Source: Rhodalgimonas zhirmunskyi (lineage in GTDB: Bacteria; Pseudomonadota; Alphaproteobacteria; Rhodobacterales; Rhodobacteraceae). Taken from it: a stretch of 64,000 nt of DNA. The stretch covers positions 434,001 through 498,000 of the forward strand of contig JANFFA010000001.1 in NCBI GenBank assembly GCA_030848925.1, given 5' to 3'. The notes under the pieces were generated by a model. The model was not told the DNA's origin, made no database searches, and saw nothing but the letters and a program-made list of their open reading frames with translations. A program made the position numbers and the translations under genes. Positions 34,761-43,378 of the stretch are shown here, piece after piece; positions within the stretch are counted from its first letter, which is position 1, and each line of letters opens with the position of its first letter.

Positions 34761-35954
34761 TTAGACGCCGCCCTGCGCCGCTTCGAGCCGGGTGATGAGC
34801 CGCGCCGCCCAGAGGCCGACAAGGCTGGTCACGACCATGGAAGCAAGCAGGGCATAAGCCCCCCATTCATGCGCCACCAGCGCGCCGACGACGCCGGTGA
34901 TCACCGCGCCCCCGCCCACCGTGAGCGCGCCCGACAGGCCCGAGGCGCTGCCCGCGAGATGCGGTGCGACCGACATCACGCCCGCGTTCGCGCCCGGCAG
35001 GGTGATGCCATTGCCAAGCCCGACAAAGATCGCGCCGCAAAACAGCACGGCCGGGTGCCCTGCCCCAAGCGCGATGGCGATGATCGCCAGAGCCGGGCCA
35101 AGCGCCGCGACCAACCTGCCCCAGACCATCAGCCGAGTGATCGGGTAATGCCGCGCCAGCCGGGTCGACAGGAACGTGCCCGCCATGAATCCGGTCGAGG
35201 TGGAGCCCATGCCAAGGCCCAGTTGCGAGGGCGTCAGCCCGTAGAGATCGGCCCCCACCTGTGGCGCGCCGCCGAGGAAGGCATAGAACCCGCCGACCGA
35301 CGCCACCAAGAGCAGGCAATAGGCCCAGAACAGCTTTGAGCTTACCAGTTCGGGGTAGGAACGGAATTGCGCGGTATAGCTTTTCGAGGGCGTGAGGTTG
35401 GTTTCGCCAAGGTCCACCCATGTCAGGACGAACAGCCCCGCGCCCAGCCCGGCGAAGACCCAGAAATTCGCCCGCCAGCCGAAGATTTCGTCAAGGCCGC
35501 CGCCGATCACCGGCCCCATGAGAGGCGCCAGCGCCATGGCGGTGCCGATCATCGCCAGCAGGCGCGCGGCCTCTTGCGGGGGGGCCATGTCGCGCACGAT
35601 GGCGCGGCTGAGAACCATGCCCGACACGATCCCGCCTTGCAGCACGCGAAAGCCGAGGAACACCCAGATCGACCCGGCCAGCGCGCAGCCGATCGAGGCG
35701 AGCGTGAACAGCGTAACGCCGGCCAGCAGGACCGGCCTGCGCCCGAGTTTGTCGGACATCGGGCCCATAACAAGTTGCAGCAGCGCCGAGATGGCGAGGT
35801 ATCCGCCGAGCGACAGCGAGGCGAGGCCGTAGTCGACCTCGAATTCGAGCGCGATTTTCTTGAGCGAGGGCAGGAACATGTTGAGCGAGAGCACGCTGAT
35901 CGAGGTCAGCAGGATCAGCGTCAGCAATCGAGGCGGCGTGCGCACGGCGGGCAT
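34761..35954 (-). CDS. MFS drug-resistance-type transporter, Bcr/CflA family
   Basis: Inner-membrane exporter of 397 residues with about 12 helices. MFLPSLKKIALEFEVDY in helix 1 and GPMSDKLGRRPVLLAG after helix 2 are Bcr/CflA signatures. It is the second member of this family in the window (the other starts at 7508); identity is moderate by eye, so they are not recent duplicates. Substrate unknown. Upstream of ndk on the same strand, 100 bp apart. Confidence 0.85.
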   Translation of the reverse strand: MPAVRTPPRLLTLILLTSISVLSLNMFLPSLKKIALEFEVDYGLASLSLGGYLAISALLQLVMGPMSDKLGRRPVLLAGVTLFTLASIGCALAGSIWVFLGFRVLQGGIVSGMVLSRAIVRDMAPPQEAARLLAMIGTAMALAPLMGPVIGGGLDEIFGWRANFWVFAGLGAGLFVLTWVDLGETNLTPSKSYTAQFRSYPELVSSKLFWAYCLLLVASVGGFYAFLGGAPQVGADLYGLTPSQLGLGMGSTSTGFMAGTFLSTRLARHYPITRLMVWGRLVAALGPALAIIAIALGAGHPAVLFCGAIFVGLGNGITLPGANAGVMSVAPHLAGSASGLSGALTVGGGAVITGVVGALVAHEWGAYALLASMVVTSLVGLWAARLITRLEAAQGGV

Positions 35955-36036
35955 TGGACTGTCTCATTAACAGGTTACCGGCCACAGCTACCTGTCCCCG
36001 CGTCCGGCGGCAAGCGGGACGCGGCGTGAAACCGTC

Positions 36037-36076
36037 AAAACGACTTGCCCCGGCGCGGATCGGGCGCCGGGGCAAG
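36037..36076 (-). terminator. Terminator of the dctPQM TRAP operon
   Basis: Perfect 13-bp arms CTTGCCCCGGCGC and GCGCCGGGGCAAG with a 7-bp loop, followed by TCGTTTTG on the minus strand, 26 bp past dctM. Confidence 0.85.
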
Positions 36077-36101
36077 CGAGTGTTCGGGGTTGGGGTGCGC
36101 C

Positions 36102-37463
36102 CTACTTCGTTATGATTTCCGGCCCCATCACCGCATTCGGCAGCACCGTCGAAAGCCACGGAATATAGGTGATCATGATCAGGAACACGAAGAGCACGGC
36201 GAGGAACGGCAGCGCGGCGCGCACCACGCTCATCATCGGCATGCCCGCGACGCCGGAGGTGACGAAGAGGTTGAGGCCGACGGGTGGCGTGATCATTCCG
36301 ATCTCCATGTTGACGACCATGATGATGCCAAGGTGGATCGGGTCGATCCCCAGTTCCATCGCAATCGGGAAGACCAGCGGCGCGACGATGACCAGAAGGC
36401 CCGACGGCTCCATGAACTGGCCGCCGATCAGCAGGATGACGTTGACCACGATCAGGAACATCACCGGCCCGAAGCCCGCCGAAAGCATCGCCCCGGCGAT
36501 ATGCTGGGGCACCTGTTGTTCGGTCAAGACGTGCTTGAGGATCAGCGCGTTGGCGATCACGAAAAGCAGGGTCACCGTCAGCTTGCCCGCCTCGAACAGG
36601 GTTTTCTTCATGTCTTCGTGGAAGAAGGCCGTGAGGATGGCTTGCGGGCGCGAAAACACGCTGCCGCCCTCTTTCAGCGGCCCCATGTCGCGATAGACGA
36701 AGCTGGCGATGAAGAAGGCATACACAGCGGCGACGGCGGCGGCCTCGGTCGGGGTGAAGATGCCGCCGTAAATGCCGCCGAGGATGATGACGATCAGGAA
36801 CAGGCCCCAACCGGCCTCGCGCGCGGAGGTGAAGATTTCACCCCAGCCGAGCCAGTCGCCCTTGGGCAGGTTCTTGACCTTGGCCATGACGAAGATCGTG
36901 ACCATCAGCATCAGCCCGGCCAGAAGGCCCGGAATGACGCCCGCAAGGAACATGCGCCCGACCGACACCTCGACGCTGGCGGCATAGACCACCATGACGA
37001 TCGAGGGCGGGATCAGGATGCCCAGCGTGCCGGCGTTACAGATCACGCCGGCGGCGAATTCCTTGGTATAGCCAACCTGCCGCATCCCGGCGATGACGAT
37101 GGAGCCGATGGCGACGACCGTGGCGGGAGACGAGCCGGAAAGTGCGGCGAACATCATGCAGGCGAACACCCCCGCGATGGCCAGACCGCCCGGCAAATGC
37201 CCGACGCAGGCGATGGAGAAGCGAATGATCCGCCGCGCCACGCCGCCCGTGGTCATGAAGGACGAGGCAAGGATGAAAAACGGAATGGCGAGAAGGGTAT
37301 AATGGCCTTCGAACGCCTCGAACAGGGTGCCTGCGACGCTGGCCATGGTGGCATCCGAGAACCACAGCAGGAACAGGATCGAGCTGAGGCCCAGCGACAC
37401 GGCAATTGGCACGCCCAAGAGCAGCAGGCCGATCACCATGGCAAAGAGAAGTGCGACTTCCAT
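36102..37463 (-). CDS. dctM: TRAP dicarboxylate transporter, large permease
   Basis: Large membrane subunit of a tripartite ATP-independent periplasmic transporter, 453 residues with about 12-13 helices, start MEVALLFAMVIGLLLLGVPI. Family segments include HYTLLAIPFFILASSFMTTGG, FAALSGSSPATVVAIGSI, LGILIPPSIVMVVYA and MITPPVGLNLFVTSGVAG. It uses the sodium or proton gradient. It is 1 bp from dctQ. Last gene of dctPQM, with its own terminator. Neighbouring dctBD suggests C4-dicarboxylates such as succinate, malate or fumarate. Confidence 0.93.
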   Translation of the reverse strand: MEVALLFAMVIGLLLLGVPIAVSLGLSSILFLLWFSDATMASVAGTLFEAFEGHYTLLAIPFFILASSFMTTGGVARRIIRFSIACVGHLPGGLAIAGVFACMMFAALSGSSPATVVAIGSIVIAGMRQVGYTKEFAAGVICNAGTLGILIPPSIVMVVYAASVEVSVGRMFLAGVIPGLLAGLMLMVTIFVMAKVKNLPKGDWLGWGEIFTSAREAGWGLFLIVIILGGIYGGIFTPTEAAAVAAVYAFFIASFVYRDMGPLKEGGSVFSRPQAILTAFFHEDMKKTLFEAGKLTVTLLFVIANALILKHVLTEQQVPQHIAGAMLSAGFGPVMFLIVVNVILLIGGQFMEPSGLLVIVAPLVFPIAMELGIDPIHLGIIMVVNMEIGMITPPVGLNLFVTSGVAGMPMMSVVRAALPFLAVLFVFLIMITYIPWLSTVLPNAVMGPEIITK

Positions 37464-37464
37464 G

Positions 37465-38133
37465 TTATTTCTCCCCCTGCGTGGCGGTGGCGCGCGCGCT
37501 GTCGATATCGTCTTCGTCGACCTCGTGGCTGGCGACCAGCCGGTCGGCGCGGCCCGCCCAGATGGCAAGGGCCATTTGCACGAAGCGGAACAGCAACAGC
37601 GCCATTGACACCGGCAGCACCACGTAAGGCACCACCTTGGGCAGCTTTTCATAGGCTTCGTCGTAATTGATAAGCGGTTCCAGCCAGCCAAAGAGCGGGA
37701 TCATTGGAATATCCTGCACTTCGTAAAAGCTCTGGCTGCGGAACTTGTCGGCAAACCCGGTTGGGAACCAGCGGCCAGTGGTCGGCGGCAGGTCGGCGAA
37801 GACGGCCCAGTAATCCCAGGCCCCCTTCAGCAGCATCACCGAGTAAAGCAGACAGCAGGCCACCGCGATCAGCGCCATGGTCTTGCGCACCGCTGGCGAC
37901 ATCATGTTGACGATCGCGTCAACCCCAAGGTGGGCGTGGATTTTCACCGCGTAGGATGCCCCCAGAAGGACCAGCCACGCGAACAGGAACACCGTCAGCT
38001 CAAGCGCCCACAAGATGTTGGAATTGAACACGAAACGCGCGACCACGTTGGCGAAGGTTATGGCCGTCATCAGGCCAAGGATCAGCGCGATCAGCGTCTC
38101 CTCGATCTGGTCGGTCCAGCTTTTGCGAAGCAT
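37465..38133 (-). CDS. dctQ: TRAP dicarboxylate transporter, small permease
   Basis: Four-helix small subunit of the TRAP transporter, 222 residues from the ATG at 38133 (MLRKSWTDQIEETLIALILG). LELTVFLFAWLVLLGASYAVKIHAHLGVDAIV is the DctQ hallmark. The protein is longer than usual because of a loop between helices 3 and 4 (about residues 120-165, FADLPPTTGRWFPTGFADK). It lies between dctP and dctM. Confidence 0.92.
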   Translation of the reverse strand: MLRKSWTDQIEETLIALILGLMTAITFANVVARFVFNSNILWALELTVFLFAWLVLLGASYAVKIHAHLGVDAIVNMMSPAVRKTMALIAVACCLLYSVMLLKGAWDYWAVFADLPPTTGRWFPTGFADKFRSQSFYEVQDIPMIPLFGWLEPLINYDEAYEKLPKVVPYVVLPVSMALLLFRFVQMALAIWAGRADRLVASHEVDEDDIDSARATATQGEK

Positions 38134-38175
38134 GATGGATCCCCCTCCTGCGCGGCATTGCGCGCCGGTTTTCAA

Positions 38176-38205
38176 GCGGACGGGCCGTGTGTCCGGCCCG
38201 CCCGC
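38176..38205 (-). promoter_or_regulatory. Intercistronic hairpin between dctP and dctQ
   Basis: Twelve-base arms (38176-38187 and 38194-38205) with one G-U pair. No T-run follows, so this is more likely a processing or mRNA-stabilising structure that keeps dctP mRNA abundant than a full terminator. The second TRAP operon has one in the same place. Confidence 0.55.
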
Positions 38206-38224
38206 GATGTACACCTTGAAAGGC

Positions 38225-39229
38225 TTAGTGCTTGGCGTTGATCGCCTGAGCCGCGTCGATGTTGTCCTGGCCCACGTCACCGGCGAACTGTTCCCACACC
38301 GGTTTCATCGTGTTGACCCAGTTTTCGCGCTGCTCGGGTGTCAGTTCGCGGATCACGCCGCCGGCGTCCATGATCGCCTGCTTGGCGTCGCTGTTGACTT
38401 TGGTCGATTCCGCGTTGCGGGTTTCGGTCACCTCTTTGAGGATGGTCATGAACTGATCACGCACTTCGGGCTCAAGGCTGTCGAGCCAGTCAACCGAGGC
38501 CACGACGAGATAGTCGATGATGCCGTGGTTGGTTTCGGTGGTGCCGTCCTGCACTTCGAAGAACTTCTTGCCGTAGATGTTGGACCAGGTGTTTTCCTGA
38601 CCATCAACAACGCCCTGTTGCAGCGCGCCGTAGACTTCGGAGAAGGCCATTTTCTGCGGACTGGCGCCGAGCGCTTCCATCTGCGCCACGAGCACGTCCG
38701 AAGATTGCACCCGGAACTTCAGGCCGTTGGCGTCGGTCGGCTCGATCAGCGGCTTGTTGGCGCTCATCTGCTTCATGCCGTTGTGCCAGAAGGCGAGGCC
38801 CTGAAGGCCGCGGCGCTGCATCGAATCAAGCAGGGCCTGACCGGCGTCGGAGTTCTGGAATTCATCGACAGCGTTGACGTTCTTGAACATGAACGGCAGG
38901 TCGAAGATGCGGTATTTCTTGGTGAACTTCTCGAATTTCGACAGCGACGGCGCGGCGAGTTGAACATCGCCCTGAAGCATCGCTTCCAGCACCTTGTTGT
39001 CGTTATAGAGCGTGGAGTTCGGGAAGACCTCCATGCACATGGTGCCGTCCATTTCCTCGTTGACGCGCTTTTGCAGCAGCGAGGCGGCGATGCCCTTGGG
39101 GTGCTTGTCGGTGTTGGTGACGTGGCTGAACTTGACGACGATTTCGCCATCGTCACAGCCACCGCTTGCCATGGCGGTGCCTGCGCTGACGCTGAGGGCC
39201 AGAACGGCGGCGGCGGTAATGAATTTCAT
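38225..39229 (-). CDS. dctP: TRAP dicarboxylate transporter, substrate-binding protein
   Basis: Periplasmic binding protein of 334 residues from the ATG at 39229, with a signal peptide (MKFITAAAVLALSVSAGTAMA). The mature protein has VVKFSHVTNTDKHPKG, the arginine-containing LKFRVQSSDVLVAQMEALGASPQKMAFSEVYGALQQGVVDGQENTWSNI that forms the carboxylate-binding site of DctP proteins, and HGIIDYLVV. GGAGG precedes the ATG. First gene of dctPQM, downstream of the DctD operator region. The 314-bp gap to dctD holds the operator and promoter described below. Confidence 0.94.
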   Translation of the reverse strand: MKFITAAAVLALSVSAGTAMASGGCDDGEIVVKFSHVTNTDKHPKGIAASLLQKRVNEEMDGTMCMEVFPNSTLYNDNKVLEAMLQGDVQLAAPSLSKFEKFTKKYRIFDLPFMFKNVNAVDEFQNSDAGQALLDSMQRRGLQGLAFWHNGMKQMSANKPLIEPTDANGLKFRVQSSDVLVAQMEALGASPQKMAFSEVYGALQQGVVDGQENTWSNIYGKKFFEVQDGTTETNHGIIDYLVVASVDWLDSLEPEVRDQFMTILKEVTETRNAESTKVNSDAKQAIMDAGGVIRELTPEQRENWVNTMKPVWEQFAGDVGQDNIDAAQAINAKH

Positions 39230-39391
39230 TTGGGTCTCCTCCCGGGTGTTTGACATTCGGTGCGCCCGGCTTGTCTCCGGCTTGGCGGCCGGATTTTGGG
39301 CCGAGGGCTACGAGCGCAAGCGTCGCGGGTCGTTACAGGTGAAACAAGAAAAGAGTTCACGGAAACGTCAGGATGTATTTTCTGATTTAGT

Positions 39392-39420
39392 ATTATAGCC
39401 TTACGAGCGTTACCTAATGT
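39392..39420 (-). promoter_or_regulatory. Candidate sigma-70 type promoter of dctPQM
   Basis: On the minus strand a perfect TATAAT (39392-39397) with a 17-bp spacer from ACATTA (39415-39420), a weak -35. It lies between the DctD sites and dctP, leaving a leader of about 155 nt. The best -24/-12 candidate in the same region lacks the essential GG. Confidence 0.5.
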
Positions 39421-39443
39421 ATCCTCTTAACTTGGCTTGCTAC

Positions 39444-39498
39444 CTTGTGCGGTTTTTCGCACAAGCCGTAGAGTGCGATGTGCGAAAAACCGCACAAG
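39444..39498. promoter_or_regulatory. Paired DctD operator sites
   Basis: Two 20-bp arms (39444-39463 and 39479-39498) are perfect inverted copies of each other, and each is itself a dyad, TTGTGCG-N6-CGCACAA. Centres are 35 bp apart, about 55 and 90 bp upstream of the candidate -10. Form and position fit binding sites for the DctD protein encoded next door. Confidence 0.75.
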
Positions 39499-39543
39499 AC
39501 TTCAGACCGGCGAATCCTGTTCGGACCGGGCGTTGATCGAGTG

Positions 39544-40809
39544 TTAGCGCCTATAATCCTCGGGGCGGATGCCGTAGCGCGCGAGTTTGTCGTAGAAGGT
39601 CTTGCGCGGCAGGTGCAGCGCTTCGGCGGCGGCAGCGGCGCGGCCGTTGTGCCGCCCCAGCGCCGCGATCAGAAGGCTGCGCTCGACCTGTGCCATCTGC
39701 TCGGCGAGGCCCAGCCCTGCCCCGGCCTGCACCTCGTCCGGCATTCCGAGAACGAAGCGCATCGCCGCGCTCATCAAGGATCGCGCGTTGCCCGGCCAAT
39801 CCTGCGCCATCAGCCCGGCGAGGTGTTCGGGCGTGATTTCCGGCGCGGCGATCCCGGCCTGTTCGGCGGCCTGCGCCACGTAATGGCGATAGAGCACCGG
39901 GATATCCTCGGGCCGTTCGGACAGCGCAGGGATGCGCACGGCCATCCCTTCTAGGCGGTAAAACAGCCCCGGGGCGAAGCGCCCGTCGGCCACCCGCGCG
40001 GCCAGATCCTGTGTGCTGCCCACGATCACGCGCGCTTCGACGCCCTGTTCGAGCCGGGCCAGCGCGGCGAATTGGGTTTCTTCGGGCATTGCGCCCACTT
40101 CATCAAGGAAAAGCGTGCCGCTGGCGGCCTCGGCCAACATGATCTCGAACCCCTCGGGGCTGAGCCCGGCGGCGGGGCGTTTGACAAAGGCGCCGCGCAC
40201 GCGGGGCGACATCAGGTGCACCACTTCGGCCACCTTCGGCACGCCCGATCCGGGCGGTCCGTGTACCAGCACCTCGGACTGGGTGGCGGCGACGCGGCGC
40301 ACCCGGGCGCGCAGGGCTTCCGCGGCCTGCGACAGGCCGAAAATCATCCGTGACGCCGGGTCGCCGCGTTCAAGCTGGGCTTTCAGCTTGCGGTTTTCCA
40401 GCACCAGTTCGCGGGTACGCAAGGCGCGTTCGATCACTGCCAGAAGATCGGCGCTGGCGCAAGGTTTCTCAAGAAAATCAAAGGCACCGCGGCCCATCGC
40501 CTCGACCGCCATGGGGATGTCGCCTTCGCCCGTCAGCAAGATTACGGGCAGTTCCGGGTCGATCTGGCGGGCGTGATCGAGCAGGTGAAAGCCGTCGCGC
40601 CCGGGCATGCGGATGTCCGACACGATGACGCCTTCGAACCCCGGCGTGATGTGGTCCTTGGCGGCGACAAAGGAGCCCGCGACCAGCGGCTCAAGCTCGG
40701 CCAGGTCGAGGGTTTGGCCCAGTGCTTCGCGCACGGCGGCGTCGTCGTCCACCAGCAGCACCCGCTTGATCGTGCCGGGGGTCGTACCGAGGGTCATACC
40801 AAGGGTCAT
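39544..40809 (-). CDS. dctD: DctD-like response regulator with degenerate AAA+ domain
   Basis: C4-dicarboxylate response regulator of 421 residues. The receiver domain (14-130) is intact: DDD at 21-23, phospho-acceptor Asp65 in VSDIRMPGRDG, Lys in EKPCAS. The central NtrC-type domain (150-345) is abnormal. Walker A reads GPPGSGVPK, lacking the GK[ES] lysine position; the GAFTGA loop is absent, with about 15-20 residues missing between Walker A and B. Walker B GTLFLDEVG is kept. The C terminus has a Fis-type helix-turn-helix (RAAAAAEALHLPRKTFYDKLARYGI). Such a protein should bind DNA when phosphorylated but not remodel sigma-54 holoenzyme. It overlaps dctB by 4 bp. Confidence 0.9.
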   Translation of the reverse strand: MTLGMTLGTTPGTIKRVLLVDDDAAVREALGQTLDLAELEPLVAGSFVAAKDHITPGFEGVIVSDIRMPGRDGFHLLDHARQIDPELPVILLTGEGDIPMAVEAMGRGAFDFLEKPCASADLLAVIERALRTRELVLENRKLKAQLERGDPASRMIFGLSQAAEALRARVRRVAATQSEVLVHGPPGSGVPKVAEVVHLMSPRVRGAFVKRPAAGLSPEGFEIMLAEAASGTLFLDEVGAMPEETQFAALARLEQGVEARVIVGSTQDLAARVADGRFAPGLFYRLEGMAVRIPALSERPEDIPVLYRHYVAQAAEQAGIAAPEITPEHLAGLMAQDWPGNARSLMSAAMRFVLGMPDEVQAGAGLGLAEQMAQVERSLLIAALGRHNGRAAAAAEALHLPRKTFYDKLARYGIRPEDYRR

Positions 40810-42563
40810 GTGTCCTCCTCAACGTCCTGCCAGGGATCGAGTTCGACGGTGAAATCCGCGCCCCCAGCTGCGCCCCCGAGATCGTTTCCGGGCGCGCGGT
40901 TCGTGCCGCGGATATCGCCGCCGAAAGATTGCACCAGACCATAGGAAATCGAAAGCCCGAGGCCCATCCCCTCGTCGCCGCCGCTGACCTCCTTGGTGGA
41001 GTAGAACGGCTCGAAGATGCGTTCGGGGTCGTCGATGCCGGGGCCGGTGTCGCTGACCGTGGCGCGGATGCGCGCGCCCTGTTCCAGCGTGATGCGGATG
41101 CGTTTTTCGCCCTGTGTGCCGACCATCGCGTCGGCGGCGTTGGCGATGAGATTGACGAAGACCTGTGTCAGGCGCACCTCGCCGCCGGTGACGTGGATCG
41201 GGCGCGGCGGCGGGCTCCAGTCCAGCGTGATGCCTTCATGCGCGAGGCGAGCTTCGCTCATCTCGACGGCCTGCGCGATGACGTGGCCGAGATCGACCTT
41301 TGCGACCGGTTCGGCCTCGTTTCGGGCGAAGGCGCGCAGGTTGCGGATGATGCGCGCCGCGCGGGTCGCCAGCGCGCCGATCCGCGAGAGGTTTTCGCGC
41401 GCGGCGTCCGGCTTGCCCCGGTCAAGGAAGGCGGCGCCGTTTTCGGCGAATTGGCCGATCGCCATCAGCGGCTGGTTCAACTCGTGCGAGATCCCGGCGC
41501 TCATCTGGCCGAGCGCGCTGAGCTTGCCGGCCTGCACCAGTTCGGCCTGTGCCCGTTTGAGAGCGGCTTCGGTTTCCTGTCTTTCCTGAACTTCGCGGCG
41601 CAATGCCTTGTTTGTGCTTGTCAATTCGACAGTTCGGGCAGCGACACGCGCTTCCAGTTGGCGGTTGGCCGAGGCCAGCGCGCGGCGCCGTTCGGTGGCC
41701 AGAAACAAAAGCGCGCCAAAGAGCAGCATGACCGCCGCGATCACCGCCGCCTGAAGCCCGGCCAGACGCCGCGCGGTGGCGGTTTCGATCAGCGCCTCGG
41801 CGCGCATGCCGACGATGGGCAAGTCGCGCGTCAGGTGCAGCGCCTCGGGCGGGACATAAGCCCCGAGATCGCCGCGCCAGATTTCCTGTCCGCCGTGCTG
41901 CTCGACCGTCACGACGGAAGGGCCGCCGCCGGGCGGGCGCAACCCGGTATCGGTGCGCCGCCAGAACAGGAGTTCGGGCCGGTTGGCGACGAACACCGTA
42001 CCGCCCGCATCGGTGAAGAAAACCGCCGGGCGGGTGCCGGGCCAGTCCTCTTCCAGCCGGGCCAGATCGACCACCACGACCAGCGCGCCGGTCACCTTGC
42101 CATCCACGCCAAAGCGCGGCGCGGCGTAGTAATAGGCGCGCCGCGCACCCGCGCCGTAAAGCCCGTGCCCCGCGCCAAGCGCGCCCTGCATCGCCCGCGC
42201 GATCCATGCGCCGGTGGCCACCTGCCCCGGCTGGCTGTCGTTCGCGCGGGCAAGGATGCGGCCCGCCCGGTCGACATAGAACAGGTTGAGCGCGGCGGTT
42301 TTGTCCGAGGCCGACAAGAGCAACGCATTGGCGCGTGGGCCCGGTGCGGCATCGTCAAGATCGGGATGCGGGGCCAGAAGCACGGCCATTTCCTGATAGC
42401 GGCGCAGTTGCCCGGTGAGCCGGTCGGCGGCAAGGGCAAGATCGGCCTCGCCCCGCCGGGCCACCTGCCCCAGCGCCTGCGCGTAGCCATAGGCATAGAC
42501 CAGCGCCGCGACGCCCGCGACAACGCTGAGAAACCCCAGCACCCAAGTGCCGCGCCGGATCAT
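40806..42563 (-). CDS. dctB: DctB-like sensor histidine kinase
   Basis: Membrane sensor of 585 residues that senses dicarboxylates in the periplasm and phosphorylates DctD. An N-terminal helix (VLGFLSVVAGVAALVYAYGYA), a periplasmic double-Cache sensor region (about 30-270), a second helix (AAVIAAVMLLFGALLFLAT), a coiled coil (LEARVAARTVELTSTNKALRREVQERQETEAALKRAQ), the H-box ISHELNQPLMAIGQFAENG and ATPase motifs VFVNLIANAADAMVG and VSDTGPGIDDP are present in order. It is upstream of dctD with an ATGA overlap. Confidence 0.92.
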   Translation of the reverse strand: MIRRGTWVLGFLSVVAGVAALVYAYGYAQALGQVARRGEADLALAADRLTGQLRRYQEMAVLLAPHPDLDDAAPGPRANALLLSASDKTAALNLFYVDRAGRILARANDSQPGQVATGAWIARAMQGALGAGHGLYGAGARRAYYYAAPRFGVDGKVTGALVVVVDLARLEEDWPGTRPAVFFTDAGGTVFVANRPELLFWRRTDTGLRPPGGGPSVVTVEQHGGQEIWRGDLGAYVPPEALHLTRDLPIVGMRAEALIETATARRLAGLQAAVIAAVMLLFGALLFLATERRRALASANRQLEARVAARTVELTSTNKALRREVQERQETEAALKRAQAELVQAGKLSALGQMSAGISHELNQPLMAIGQFAENGAAFLDRGKPDAARENLSRIGALATRAARIIRNLRAFARNEAEPVAKVDLGHVIAQAVEMSEARLAHEGITLDWSPPPRPIHVTGGEVRLTQVFVNLIANAADAMVGTQGEKRIRITLEQGARIRATVSDTGPGIDDPERIFEPFYSTKEVSGGDEGMGLGLSISYGLVQSFGGDIRGTNRAPGNDLGGAAGGADFTVELDPWQDVEEDT

Positions 42564-42660
42564 GGCGACACCTTGGTATTATGGGAATAAGAGCGCGCGG
42601 AAGCGCACAATCTGGTCAAGCCCCGTTTGGTTTCAGGGCCGGTCATATGTTTGCGGCCCT

Positions 42661-43122
42661 TCAGAGCGGCAGACCTTCGCCGGATTTCAGCTCTTCCATG
42701 GAGAGAAGCGCGGTGACGTTGTGCACCTTCACCTCGGAAATCAGGGCCTGGTAGAAGGCGTCATAAGCGCGTGCGTTGGCGACGACGACCTTGAGGATAT
42801 AGTCGATTTCACCGGCGAGCCTGTGGGCCTCTTGCACTTCGGGGCGATCGCGCAGGGCTTCGAGGAAGCGTTGTTGCCATGCGGCGTCATGCTCGCTCGT
42901 GCGGATCAGGACGAAAAAGCAGGCCTCGAGCCCCAGCGCCTCGGCTTCGAGCAGCACGGTCTGGCGCTTGATCACGCCGCCTTCGCGCATTTTGCGGATG
43001 CGGTTCCAGACCGGGGTTTTGGACGAGCCGACGGTGCGTGCGATTTCATCGAGCGATTGGCTGGCGTCGCGTTGCAGTTCGCGCAGGATCTTGCGATCCA
43101 ACTGGTCAAGTTTTACCGTCAT
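42661..43122 (-). CDS. Lrp/AsnC-family transcription regulator
   Basis: 153 residues from the ATG at 43122 (MTVKLDQLDRKILRELQRDA). N-terminal winged helix-turn-helix (SLDEIARTVGSSKTPVWNRIRKMREGGVI), then the RAM/AsnC ligand domain (HRLAGEIDYILKVVVANARAYDAFYQALI). GGGG-rich ribosome-binding region upstream. Such regulators respond to amino acids. It lies alone, back to back with the ferredoxin-NADP reductase gene, but a functional link is not shown. Confidence 0.9.
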   Translation of the reverse strand: MTVKLDQLDRKILRELQRDASQSLDEIARTVGSSKTPVWNRIRKMREGGVIKRQTVLLEAEALGLEACFFVLIRTSEHDAAWQQRFLEALRDRPEVQEAHRLAGEIDYILKVVVANARAYDAFYQALISEVKVHNVTALLSMEELKSGEGLPL

Positions 43123-43378
43123 TTCACCCCTACCCGGAACAGGATTGCCATTCACCACCGGGCCGCGCCGGATTAAGGGAATATTTCCCAAACCCGACCC
43201 GGACGCAAGGCTGGCGTCGCGCCTGATGCGAAGGGCCGGAACGCGCGCGCCGTGAGCCGCCGAGACGTGGAAGAATGGCCCGCAAAAACTTGTTTCAGAT
43301 CAAAGACGTTCTGCAAATATACCTTCAAAACCACGGCGAACCTGCTAAGGATGGGCAAATCGTTTGCCTACATATGAT

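Noticed and set aside
35491-36810. Long Arg/His-rich minus-strand frame spanning MFS and dctM
   Set aside because: Out of register with both real genes on the same strand and crosses the operon terminator at 36037-36076.
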